In this document: piece after piece, positions 1-5,617 of the stretch
How the letters are laid out: each line of letters starts with the position of its first letter
Numbering within the stretch: the stretch's first letter is position 1
Source: an uncultured Atopobium sp.
GTDB lineage: Bacteria > Actinomycetota > Coriobacteriia > Coriobacteriales > Atopobiaceae
Direction: 5' to 3'
Length of the DNA: 6,070 nt
NCBI GenBank assembly: GCA_900555335.1
Contig: USKU01000073.1
Location: forward strand, 1-6,070
Made by a program: the position numbers and the translations under genes
The notes under the pieces: generated by a model
What the model was told of the DNA's origin: nothing
Seen by the model: the letters and a program-made list of their open reading frames with translations, nothing else
Databases searched by the model: none

Positions 1-384
1 AAGAGGAAACATGTGGTGCAAGATGATGTCTTCCTCAACAGGGGTTAAATCAGGGAAATCCTTGCGGGCATTATTAAGTGCATGGCGAGGGTGCGTAAAT
101 CCGTGCCAGTTGTCTGGCGCGGCCTCGTGATCGTGCCAATCATAGAGGTAGTAGTCATGAAGAAGCGCGCCACGTACAAGGGCTTGCTCGTCAACTTTGA
201 TACCAGTATTCATGGCAAAGGCAAGGCTGCTATAAGCAACCGCAATAACGTGGTCGAGTGTGCTGGTAGTTCCATGTTGTGTAAAAGTTGCAAGCTGATA
301 GAGTCTTCCAGACTTCAGAATAGGAGTTGAAAGCTCATCGAACCTCTCGCGAATTTTAGAAACGTCAACCAAAAAATATCCCAT
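1..384 (-). CDS. HD-domain phosphohydrolase, 3' end missing (cut by window edge)
   Basis: The visible part is 128 codons, read leftward and still open at the left edge. It is an HD-superfamily metal-dependent phosphohydrolase of unknown substrate. The metal-binding pattern is visible: an early His in LDHVIA (His45), the His-Asp pair in RGALLHDYYLYDWH (His76-Asp77), His94/His98/His101 in the WHGFTHPRHAL stretch, and His123-His124 in EEDIILHHMFPL. The family, as I recall it, is a small bacterial HD protein with exactly these HDY-LYDWH and GFTHP blocks, usually somewhat longer than what is seen here. I chose ATG at 384 because an in-frame stop lies about 75 bases upstream and this is the first ATG. 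GTG at 399 and TTG at 387 are alternatives, and none has a clear Shine-Dalgarno. It follows the lipid kinase on the same strand after 165 bases. The family is sure; the substrate is unknown. Confidence 0.88.
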   Translation of the reverse strand, partial: MGYFLVDVSKIRERFDELSTPILKSGRLYQLATFTQHGTTSTLDHVIAVAYSSLAFAMNTGIKVDEQALVRGALLHDYYLYDWHDHEAAPDNWHGFTHPRHALNNARKDFPDLTPVEEDIILHHMFPL

Positions 385-440
385 CAACTGCGTGTACACT
401 ACAGAAGTCTCTGTGCGTACCCTAGTAATGTATCTATAAA

Positions 441-454
441 AGATTAGTTAATCT
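441..454. repeat. Inverted repeat AGATTA-GT-TAATCT, possible operator
   Basis: Six-base perfect arms flank a two-base centre. The repeat covers the proposed -10 box of the HD hydrolase promoter, which is where a repressor dimer would block transcription. The two-base centre is too short for an RNA hairpin with the full stem, so a DNA-binding site is the more natural reading. The repeat is seen directly; the operator role is a guess. Confidence 0.3.
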
Positions 455-469
455 GACGGCTACGTGCAA
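441..469 (-). promoter_or_regulatory. Candidate promoter for the HD hydrolase gene
   Basis: Read on the minus strand, TTGCAC (469-464) and TAATCT (446-441) are separated by 17 bases, a normal sigma-70-type spacing. Each box matches consensus at only three of six positions. Transcription would start near 434, giving a leader of about 50 bases. A 14-base inverted repeat overlaps the -10 box. The call rests on spacing and position alone, so it is weak. Confidence 0.3.
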
Positions 470-549
470 TCTTTTTGGCTGAATGTTACGAAAACGAAAG
501 AATAGAAAACGCAAGCTTTACCGGCGCTCATTGTGATGTTTACCTGCGC

Positions 550-1479
550 TTACGCTTTCTTGCTGTAAGGGCTCATGTGGTCCACCACTACGTTTACCGC
601 ACCTGGAAGGCAGCGAGCGGAGTAAGCGTAGATGTCGTGGCAGGTAACCTCGCCATTTACTTCAAGAGGCATAGGCGATGTTGATTCAACGGTAATTTCT
701 CTGCCACTAAAGCTATTGAGATAAGGCCTGCCAAGCGAGTCTCCCGTGCGATCAAAGAAACCAGAAAGCAGTGGGCGTACCAGCTTTGCAGTCATGTGAG
801 TCTCAATGACAATAACCTCAAGCAGACCGTCATCCATGCGATTACCAGGGGCTAGTTCAATTCCCGCTTGCATCATAGAGCTGTTTGCAATGAGGCAGCC
901 AATGCCTTGAAGCTTATGCACTTTGCCGTCAACGGTAATTTTGAAGTCATGAACTGGTGGCATGAGGTTGGCAAGAGCCGCCGTAAAGTACGCGGCTTCT
1001 CCAAAGGTTTGCTTGTGGGGGATAGCCGAGCGCATAATCTCGGCATCAAGGCCCGTACCAGCCATTAAAGGCACGCCAGCTACATGGGTTTCTCCCGATA
1101 CGGTGGTCCAGGTAATTTCACCCAGATCAAGCTGAGCCGTCTGAAGGTTTCTGCAGGCCAGCGCTAGTGCGTTAGGCTCAGGCGCATTTCCGATACTTGC
1201 AGCCAGAAGATTGGCTGTTCCAGAAGGGAAGACCAAAATAGGTGTCTGACAACCTCTGAGGCCATAGAGCAGGCTTGATACGGTGCCATCTCCGCCCGAG
1301 AGCACCACTACGTCAAAATCTTCAGGCTGAACAGAACTCAGAACCTCATCTGTGTGCCAATGGCTCTCGACAAGTTTTACCAGGCATTCGTCGCCACACT
1401 TCAGAAGAGCGCGCTCAAATTCAAAGATTGCATCAGAGCTAAAACCCGAGCAAGGATTGTGAATGATGAGGGTTCTCAT
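550..1479 (-). CDS. Diacylglycerol kinase family lipid kinase (YegS/BmrU type)
   Basis: This 309-residue protein should transfer phosphate from ATP to a lipid hydroxyl, most likely diacylglycerol, so that it re-enters phospholipid synthesis at the inner face of the membrane. The N-terminal catalytic domain shows IIHNPCSG at 5-12, the nucleotide-binding loop SGGDGT at 61-66 and FPSGTANLLA at 84-93. Family members usually have NDFA where this one has ANLLA. The C-terminal beta-sandwich domain carries MDDGLLEV at 215-222, corresponding to the structural magnesium site of soluble DgkB enzymes, and NGE at 275-277, where Glu277 is the likely catalytic base. Length is normal for the family. An in-frame ATG 24 bases upstream (1503) is passed over because a strong GGAGG sits just ahead of 1479 and the conserved region starts at MRTLIIHNP. 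The exact lipid cannot be read from sequence, and sphingosine-like or isoprenoid substrates remain possible. Confidence 0.92.
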   Translation of the reverse strand: MRTLIIHNPCSGFSSDAIFEFERALLKCGDECLVKLVESHWHTDEVLSSVQPEDFDVVVLSGGDGTVSSLLYGLRGCQTPILVFPSGTANLLAASIGNAPEPNALALACRNLQTAQLDLGEITWTTVSGETHVAGVPLMAGTGLDAEIMRSAIPHKQTFGEAAYFTAALANLMPPVHDFKITVDGKVHKLQGIGCLIANSSMMQAGIELAPGNRMDDGLLEVIVIETHMTAKLVRPLLSGFFDRTGDSLGRPYLNSFSGREITVESTSPMPLEVNGEVTCHDIYAYSARCLPGAVNVVVDHMSPYSKKA

Positions 1480-1483
1480 ATAT

Positions 1484-1488
1484 CCTCC
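1484..1488 (-). promoter_or_regulatory. Ribosome binding site of the lipid kinase; decides the start
   Basis: On the minus strand GGAGG lies four bases before the ATG at 1479. The in-frame ATG at 1503 has no such signal, and its eight extra codons are not conserved-looking. This fixes the start at 1479. Confidence 0.75.
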
Positions 1489-1505
1489 GAAGATTTGCGA
1501 CAAGC

Positions 1506-1515
1506 TGGTATATCA
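1506..1515. promoter_or_regulatory. Candidate bidirectional extended -10 promoter, lipid kinase / rnd
   Basis: The ten bases TGGTATATCA read TG-G-TATATC on the plus strand and TG-A-TATACC on the minus strand, both fitting the extended -10 pattern TGnTATAAT in most positions. Starts would fall near 1521 (rightward, rnd) and near 1500 (leftward, lipid kinase), about 21 bases apart. No good -35 box is seen for either direction, which is acceptable for extended -10 promoters. Position between divergent genes supports the idea. It is a pattern match only. Confidence 0.4.
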
Positions 1516-1568
1516 TTTTGATACGTATGAGTGTATCGCTTTACGTTAGGTACTTAATCGGCAATTGG

Positions 1569-2708
1569 ATGGACGCATTGTATATAGCAACCTCAGAAGA
1601 ACTTTCCGCATTTTGTGAGCGAGCAAAGACTTCGCATATCCTTGCAGTTGATACGGAGTTTCTTCGCGAGAAAACCTACTTCCCCAAGCTTTGCCTGGTG
1701 CAGGTTTCCACAGGTTTAGAGATTGCTGCGATTGATCCCTTGCTTATTGATGATCTAACTCCGCTCAAAGAGCTCCTGGAAAATCCGCAGATTGTCAAGA
1801 TTTTTCACGCGTGCTCACAAGACCTTGAAGTCTTGCTAGAAAAAATGGATTGCGCATGCGCTCCTGTATTTGATACGCAGGTAGCAGCTGCATTTTTGGG
1901 CATGCGTCAGCAGGTGAGCTACGCCGGTCTGGTAGAAAATTTTGCTAACGTTAAGCTTGCTAAAGCTGAGTCTTTAACAGACTGGTCAAAGCGACCGCTT
2001 GATAAAGAACAGCTGGTATACGCTGAGGATGACGTAAGATATCTCCCTGCAATCTACAATCAAATGATCGAGAAACTCATCAAGCTTGACCGTTTGAGCT
2101 GGGTAAAGCCAGAGATGGACCAGCACACCAATATTGAGCAGTATCGTCGAGACCCCTATCAGGCGTATCTTCGTTTGAAGCGTTCTGGCTCGCTTACGCG
2201 CAGACAGCTTGCCATTGCTCGAGAGGTGTGCGCCTGGCGAGAAGAAACTGCTGCTAAAAGAGATGTTCCACGTAAGTGGGTGCTTTCTGACGAACTCATT
2301 ATTGAGATTTGTCGCCGTGTTCCTACAACACCAGATAGACTGCGCAAAATTCGTGGCACTGAGCAAATCTCTCAAGGTGGGGTAGTGCATCTTTTGGATG
2401 CAATTAAGCGTGGACAAAAGACGCCCGCAGATCAGTGTCCAAAAATCGAGCATCACGCTCATCCTTCAGCTGGCTCTGAAGGTGTTGTTGAGCTTATGTA
2501 TGCTCTTATCAGGATTGTTTCAGAAAAAGAAGGAATTGCATCTCCTTTGATTGCCAATAAGGATGATCTTACTGATCTGCTTTTGGACAAGGTTGATGCA
2601 AGACTTAAAACTGGATGGCGCTATCAATTAGTGGGCAAGCAGCTTGTTGGACTGCTCAATGGCGAGGTTGGACTTACCGTCAAAAACGGTCGAGTAGAGC
2701 TGCTGTAA
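1569..2708 (+). CDS. rnd: Ribonuclease D
   Basis: This 379-residue 3'-to-5' exoribonuclease trims the 3' ends of tRNA precursors and other structured RNAs in the cytoplasm using two metal ions. The DEDDy catalytic set is complete: Asp28 and Glu30 in AVDTEF, Asp85 in FHACSQDLEVL, and Tyr151 with Asp155 in YAEDDVRYL. These residue numbers match those I recall for the E. coli enzyme, which is about 375 residues, so the start at 1569 gives a full-length, normally aligned protein. An HRDC domain follows at about 195-275 (RSGSLTRRQL, REVCAWREETA), with a second, weaker HRDC-like helical region at about 300-370. In-frame upstream starts exist at ATG 1527 and TTG 1518. They add residues with no counterpart in the family. 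None of the three has a Shine-Dalgarno, so the start is less certain than the identity. It is transcribed divergently from the lipid kinase. Confidence 0.93.
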   Translation: MDALYIATSEELSAFCERAKTSHILAVDTEFLREKTYFPKLCLVQVSTGLEIAAIDPLLIDDLTPLKELLENPQIVKIFHACSQDLEVLLEKMDCACAPVFDTQVAAAFLGMRQQVSYAGLVENFANVKLAKAESLTDWSKRPLDKEQLVYAEDDVRYLPAIYNQMIEKLIKLDRLSWVKPEMDQHTNIEQYRRDPYQAYLRLKRSGSLTRRQLAIAREVCAWREETAAKRDVPRKWVLSDELIIEICRRVPTTPDRLRKIRGTEQISQGGVVHLLDAIKRGQKTPADQCPKIEHHAHPSAGSEGVVELMYALIRIVSEKEGIASPLIANKDDLTDLLLDKVDARLKTGWRYQLVGKQLVGLLNGEVGLTVKNGRVELL

Positions 2709-2753
2709 TAGAGGCGTTTTAACTTAGGGTTAAGTGTGATTACTCTTGCAAAC

Positions 2754-2784
2754 CTGACTTTTTGTCCGGTGAGTTGGGTATACT
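2754..2784 (+). promoter_or_regulatory. Candidate promoter of the peptidase-xseA-xseB-HIT operon
   Basis: A good -10 box TATACT (2779-2784) lies in the 104-base gap after rnd. The best -35 is CTGACT (2754-2759), with a long 19-base spacer. Transcription would start near 2791, about 22 bases before the peptidase ATG. The -10 is fair and the -35 weak. No rho-independent terminator is visible between rnd and this point, so read-through from rnd is also possible. Confidence 0.4.
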
Positions 2785-2812
2785 CATCTTTATACATAGA
2801 TAGGAGAAAAAT

Positions 2813-3499
2813 ATGTATTACTCTGGTGCGTTTATCCCATACGTTGTTCTAGTAGTTGCCTCGTTGGTGCTCGGATTGGGCACTCAGTGGTACATCAAGC
2901 ATGAATTTAAAAAGTATTCCTTAGTTCCTTCAGGGTTTAATGCCACTGGCGCTTCTGTTGCTCGCGCCATGATGGACACAAATGGAGCAGCTAATGTTGG
3001 TATCAAGAGGATTTCTGGTGAACTTACCGATAACTATGATCCACGTGATAATTGCCTGCACCTTTCTGATGCAAACTTCTCTGAGGGTAGCGTAGCCTCC
3101 GTTGCTGTTTCTTGTCACGAGGCGGGTCATGCAGTTCAGACAGCCAAAATGTATATGCCATCTCGCGTTCGTTCCGCTCTTGTTCCTGTTGTTAATTTGG
3201 CATCTGCAGCGTGGATTTATGTCTTTCTTGCTGGTGTCTTGCTCAATGTTTCAGGCTTGACTGTGCTTGCAATTTGGCTCTATGCATTTACCTTCTTGTT
3301 CCATATAGTTACGCTTCCTGTAGAGATTGATGCCTCAAGGCGTGGATTGGCCTTTTTGAAGGCAAACGCTCCCGCAGGCTTTGACTACAATGGCGCTAAA
3401 AAGGTACTAATTGCTGCTGCTCTTACGTATGTAGCTGCTGCAATGGTTTCTGCACTTCAGCTTTTATATCTACTTGGTTCTTCTAGAAACAGGAACTAG
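2813..3499 (+). CDS. Membrane-bound neutral zinc metallopeptidase (YugP type)
   Basis: This 228-residue integral membrane protein belongs to the zinc peptidase family typified by Bacillus YugP (Pfam Zn_peptidase_2, from memory). The zinc motif HEAGH is at 102-106 in SCHEAGHAVQ. The probable third ligand is Glu171 in LPVEIDASRRGL, where Glu and Asp are two residues apart. Hydrophobic segments lie at about 6-25, 122-145, 148-168 and 196-221. The block between the first segment and HEAGH carries the family pattern with SGELTDNYDPRDNCLHLS at 68-85, a likely soluble cap. Length is typical. Start at 2813 is set by AGGAG six bases upstream (2802-2806). It opens an operon: xseA begins two bases after its stop, with xseA's ribosome binding site inside its last codons. 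The physiological substrate is not known for this family, and nothing in the neighbouring genes points to one. Confidence 0.92.
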   Translation: MYYSGAFIPYVVLVVASLVLGLGTQWYIKHEFKKYSLVPSGFNATGASVARAMMDTNGAANVGIKRISGELTDNYDPRDNCLHLSDANFSEGSVASVAVSCHEAGHAVQTAKMYMPSRVRSALVPVVNLASAAWIYVFLAGVLLNVSGLTVLAIWLYAFTFLFHIVTLPVEIDASRRGLAFLKANAPAGFDYNGAKKVLIAAALTYVAAAMVSALQLLYLLGSSRNRN

Positions 3500-3501
3500 T
3501 A

Positions 3502-4851
3502 ATGGATCAGATTCAAGAGAAAGAAGATTCTGTTCTTTCAGTATCTGATGCAGTGCTCTTTGCAAAAAATGAAGTTGCCTCAATGCCATCTATGACGGTA
3601 GTGGGAGAGGTTTCTGGATTTAGAGGACCAAACTACAAATCTGGTCATTGCTACTTTGACGTAAAAGACCCTGTTAGCTCCATGGCGGTTATTGTCTGGT
3701 CAAAGATTTATGCTGCTAGCGGCATTACGCTGCAAGACGGCATGAAGATTCAGATGACAGGAAAGTTTGATATTTACGCTTCAAGCGGCAAGCTTTCTTT
3801 TCATGCTCGCACCATTCAGATTGCCGGAGAAGGAGACCTTCGCCAAAAGGTTGCTCAGCTTGCTAAAAAGCTAGAAAAAGAGGGTCTTACTGATATTTCC
3901 AGAAAGCGCTACATTCCAGAGTTTTGTACACGCATTGGCGTAGTTACGTCACTTTCTGGCAGCGTCATTGATGACGTTAAGCGCACACTTGCGCGCAGAA
4001 ACCCTCTTGTAGAGCTAGAGGTGTCTGGTTGTGCTGTTCAGGGCACTCATGCACCTGCAACTATCATTAGGGCGCTTCAGGTGGCCGCAACTACACGTCC
4101 AGATGCAATCTTGCTAGTGCGTGGTGGAGGCTCATTTGAAGACCTTATGTGCTTCAATGACGAGGGAGTGGCGCGTGCTATCGCAGCGTGTCCTGTACCT
4201 GTTATTACAGGTATTGGCCATGAGCCAGATACCACCATTGCAGATATGGTTTCTGATAGAAGAACTTCAACGCCAACAGCTGCTGCAGAGTCTGTAGCTC
4301 CCGCTATTAGTGAGCTACAAACTACGTTTAACAACAGAATTTCTCGCCTTGGAAACGCAACAAGAAAGATTTTGCAGTTCTATAAGACGGGTCTAACTAC
4401 TGTTGAGCAGCGTTCCAACTTGGCAATGAGAAATGCCCTATCAAGTAAAAAATTCCAGCTAGAGAAGCTGTCCGATCGTCCGTGTCTAAAAGATCCTGCT
4501 TATATTATTTCTACAAGAACAGAAGATCTTAATCAGACAGAACAAAGATTAATGGATGCTCTACCAGCGCTTCTTTTAAGAAAGAAAGAGATGCTTTCTG
4601 TTGAGTCGCAAAGACTTACCAGAGCTAGTGCAGCCATGCTTCATCCATATGAGGCTTCTCTTTCTTCGCTTGCAGGAAAACTAGATGCACTTTCTCCTTT
4701 AAAAGTTCTTACAAGGGGATATGCATATGTCCAAGATGAAAAGGGGTCTGTCATTAAAACGGCCAAAGATGCCTCGGTTGGAGATTCTTTGCTGGTCAAA
4801 ATGACGGACGGAACAATCAAGGCAACTGTTTCTGACATTGAGCTTTCATAG
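3502..4851 (+). CDS. xseA: Exodeoxyribonuclease VII large subunit
   Basis: This 449-residue catalytic subunit of exonuclease VII works with XseB and degrades single-stranded DNA from both ends to short, acid-soluble pieces in mismatch repair and damage handling. The N-terminal OB-fold DNA-binding domain covers about 11-110, with VVGEVSGF at 33-40 and GHCYFDVKD at 48-56. The catalytic domain covers about 135-330: SVIDDVKR at 154-161, VRGGGSFEDL at 206-215 and GIGHEPDTTIADMVSDRR at 237-254. The residues matching the E. coli active-site candidates (Asp, Arg, His, Asp) are here about Asp158, Arg207, His240 and Asp243. About 265-395 is helical and coiled-coil rich, and SPLKVLTRGYAYV at 398-410 is the conserved C-terminal block that ends the family. 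Length is typical. AGGA at 3491-3494 supports the start, seven bases upstream. The two-base gap after the peptidase suggests translational coupling. AGA/AGG arginine codons are concentrated in the second half. Confidence 0.97.
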   Translation: MDQIQEKEDSVLSVSDAVLFAKNEVASMPSMTVVGEVSGFRGPNYKSGHCYFDVKDPVSSMAVIVWSKIYAASGITLQDGMKIQMTGKFDIYASSGKLSFHARTIQIAGEGDLRQKVAQLAKKLEKEGLTDISRKRYIPEFCTRIGVVTSLSGSVIDDVKRTLARRNPLVELEVSGCAVQGTHAPATIIRALQVAATTRPDAILLVRGGGSFEDLMCFNDEGVARAIAACPVPVITGIGHEPDTTIADMVSDRRTSTPTAAAESVAPAISELQTTFNNRISRLGNATRKILQFYKTGLTTVEQRSNLAMRNALSSKKFQLEKLSDRPCLKDPAYIISTRTEDLNQTEQRLMDALPALLLRKKEMLSVESQRLTRASAAMLHPYEASLSSLAGKLDALSPLKVLTRGYAYVQDEKGSVIKTAKDASVGDSLLVKMTDGTIKATVSDIELS

Positions 4852-4865
4852 ATAAGGGGAACAAC

Positions 4866-5129
4866 ATGGATACTAAGAAGACTGAAGAGCTTACTTTTAA
4901 AGATGCTTCTATTGAGCTTGAGCAGATTGTTCGTAAGCTTGAGGGCACAGATTTGGAGCTCGAGGAGTCTTTGGCTCTGTATGCTCGTGGTGTTGAACTG
5001 GTTAAAGACCTTCGTGGAAGACTTGATACGGCAGAGCAAAAAGTTAAGGTTCTGCTTGATGAGTCCCAGGCAGGAGCTGCAATTACTGATACAACTGCAG
5101 CGCCTTCAACTGCATATTTAGATGAGTAA
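4866..5129 (+). CDS. xseB: Exodeoxyribonuclease VII small subunit
   Basis: This 87-residue helical subunit binds the coiled-coil part of XseA, in several copies per large subunit, and is needed for an active exonuclease VII. The family pattern is plain: TFKDASIELEQIVRKLE at 10-26 forms the first helix. A turn follows, then LELEESLALYARGVEL at 30-45 and LDTAEQKVKVLL at 53-64 in the second. The final 20 or so residues (AGAAITDTTAAPSTAYLDE) are a small-residue tail with no expected structure. E. coli XseB is about 80 residues, so length is normal. AAGGGGA just upstream, with six bases between GGGG and the ATG, supports the start, 14 bases after the xseA stop. Adjacency to xseA confirms the assignment. 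Confidence 0.96.
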   Translation: MDTKKTEELTFKDASIELEQIVRKLEGTDLELEESLALYARGVELVKDLRGRLDTAEQKVKVLLDESQAGAAITDTTAAPSTAYLDE

Positions 5130-5134
5130 AGGAG
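5129..5134 (+). promoter_or_regulatory. Ribosome binding site of the HIT gene; decides the start
   Basis: AAGGAG overlaps the last base of the xseB stop codon and sits five bases before ATG 5140. The earlier in-frame ATG at 5122, inside the end of xseB, has no such signal and would put this very sequence inside the coding region. The start at 5140 is therefore preferred. Confidence 0.7.
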
Positions 5135-5139
5135 AGGCT

Positions 5140-5484
5140 ATGTCTGACTGTATCTTCTGTAAGCTGGCTAACAAAGAAATCCCCACAGAGTTTCTTTATG
5201 AGGATGAAAATGTTGTAGCTTTTAATGACCTTAATCCTCTAACTCCTGTTCACGTTCTTGTTGTACCTAAGAACCACTACGACAACATTATTGATGGTAT
5301 TCCTGCTGCAACCCTTGAAAGTGTTACTAAGGCTATAGCTGTGGTAACAGAAAAGACAGGAATTAAGGAGACTGGATTCCGTGTAATTACCAATACTGGA
5401 AAGCATGGCGGCCAGTCAGTCAATCACGTCCACTTCCATGTTTTGGGTGGCAGACAACTTAATGATTCAATGGGTGAAGAATAA
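5140..5484 (+). CDS. HIT-family nucleotide hydrolase (Hint-like)
   Basis: This 114-residue cytoplasmic protein of the histidine-triad family hydrolyses nucleoside phosphoramidates or related AMP conjugates through a nucleotidyl-histidine intermediate. The triad HVHFHVLGG spans 96-104, with His98, the middle one, as nucleophile. The N-terminus MSDCIFCKLANKEIP gives Cys4 and Cys7, which with His46 in PKNHYDNI and one of the triad histidines form the zinc site found in part of the family. The fold-defining stretch VVAFNDLNPLTPVHVLVVPK at 25-44 is intact. Length fits the Hint branch (about 110-120) rather than the longer Fhit or GalT branches. The C-terminus ends in MGEE just after the conserved GGRQL. 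It is the last gene of the operon and starts ten bases after xseB. There is no specific reason to think it acts with exonuclease VII. Confidence 0.95.
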   Translation: MSDCIFCKLANKEIPTEFLYEDENVVAFNDLNPLTPVHVLVVPKNHYDNIIDGIPAATLESVTKAIAVVTEKTGIKETGFRVITNTGKHGGQSVNHVHFHVLGGRQLNDSMGEE

Positions 5485-5511
5485 AAATATTCAAGTTTTT
5501 TGCTCGTCTAT

Positions 5512-5541
5512 TTAACTCCGGGGTATCTTGGGGTTTATGAT
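5512..5541 (+). promoter_or_regulatory. Candidate promoter of ackA
   Basis: TTAACT (5512-5517) and TATGAT (5536-5541) are 18 bases apart and match consensus at four and five of six positions. Transcription would begin near 5548, giving a leader of about 70 bases. A second option is TTGGGG (5528-5533) with TATGTT (5552-5557). A small inverted repeat ATGA-TG-TCAT (5537-5546) overlaps the first -10 box. There is no clear terminator after the HIT gene, so ackA may also receive read-through. Confidence 0.45.
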
Positions 5542-5561
5542 GTCATGCGGTTATGTTTATT

Positions 5562-5601
5562 TGAAGTAGGAGAGGAAGACTTAGAAGTCTGTACTACTTC
5601 A
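5562..5601 (+). promoter_or_regulatory. Two-tier stem-loop in the ackA leader
   Basis: TGAAGTAG (5562-5569) pairs perfectly with CTACTTCA (5594-5601), an eight-base outer stem. Inside it AGACT (5577-5581) pairs with AGTCT (5586-5590), closing a TAGA tetraloop. The purine-rich side of the internal loop is unpaired (GAGAGGA against GTA). The structure ends about four bases before the AAAGAGGAG ribosome binding site of ackA, so it does not hide that site. It could stabilise the messenger, bind a factor or pause RNA polymerase. No run of T follows, so it is not a standard terminator. It matches no riboswitch class I recognise. Confidence 0.5.
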
Positions 5602-5617
5602 CGGAAAGAGGAGTCAC

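Noticed and set aside
82..330. Plus-strand open frame over the HD hydrolase
   Set aside because: The minus-strand translation of the same stretch carries the full HD-family motif set, so this is its shadow.
510..554. Possible terminator after the lipid kinase on the minus strand (CGTAAGC pairing with GCTTGCG, then TTTT)
   Set aside because: The stem is seven pairs including one wobble, with a loop of about 30 bases, and the T run is broken. Too weak to call.
1986..2462. Open frame of 158 codons antisense to rnd
   Set aside because: It runs opposite the catalytic and HRDC part of RNase D, and its translation shows no recognisable domain.
2720..2736. Small hairpin ACTTA-GGGT-TAAGT after rnd
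   Set aside because: A five-base stem rich in A-T with no following T run. It does not qualify as a terminator.
4641..5039. Open frame of 132 codons antisense to the end of xseA and xseB
   Set aside because: It spans the junction of two certain genes on the other strand and has no domain or start signal.
5122..5139. Earlier start of the HIT protein overlapping the end of xseB
   Set aside because: It would place the strong AAGGAG site inside the gene and add six residues (MSKGEA) ahead of the usual HIT N-terminus.
5485..5512. Possible terminator after the HIT gene (AAAAATATTCAAGTTTTTT)
   Set aside because: The pairing is only a run of A with a run of T, with no GC stem.
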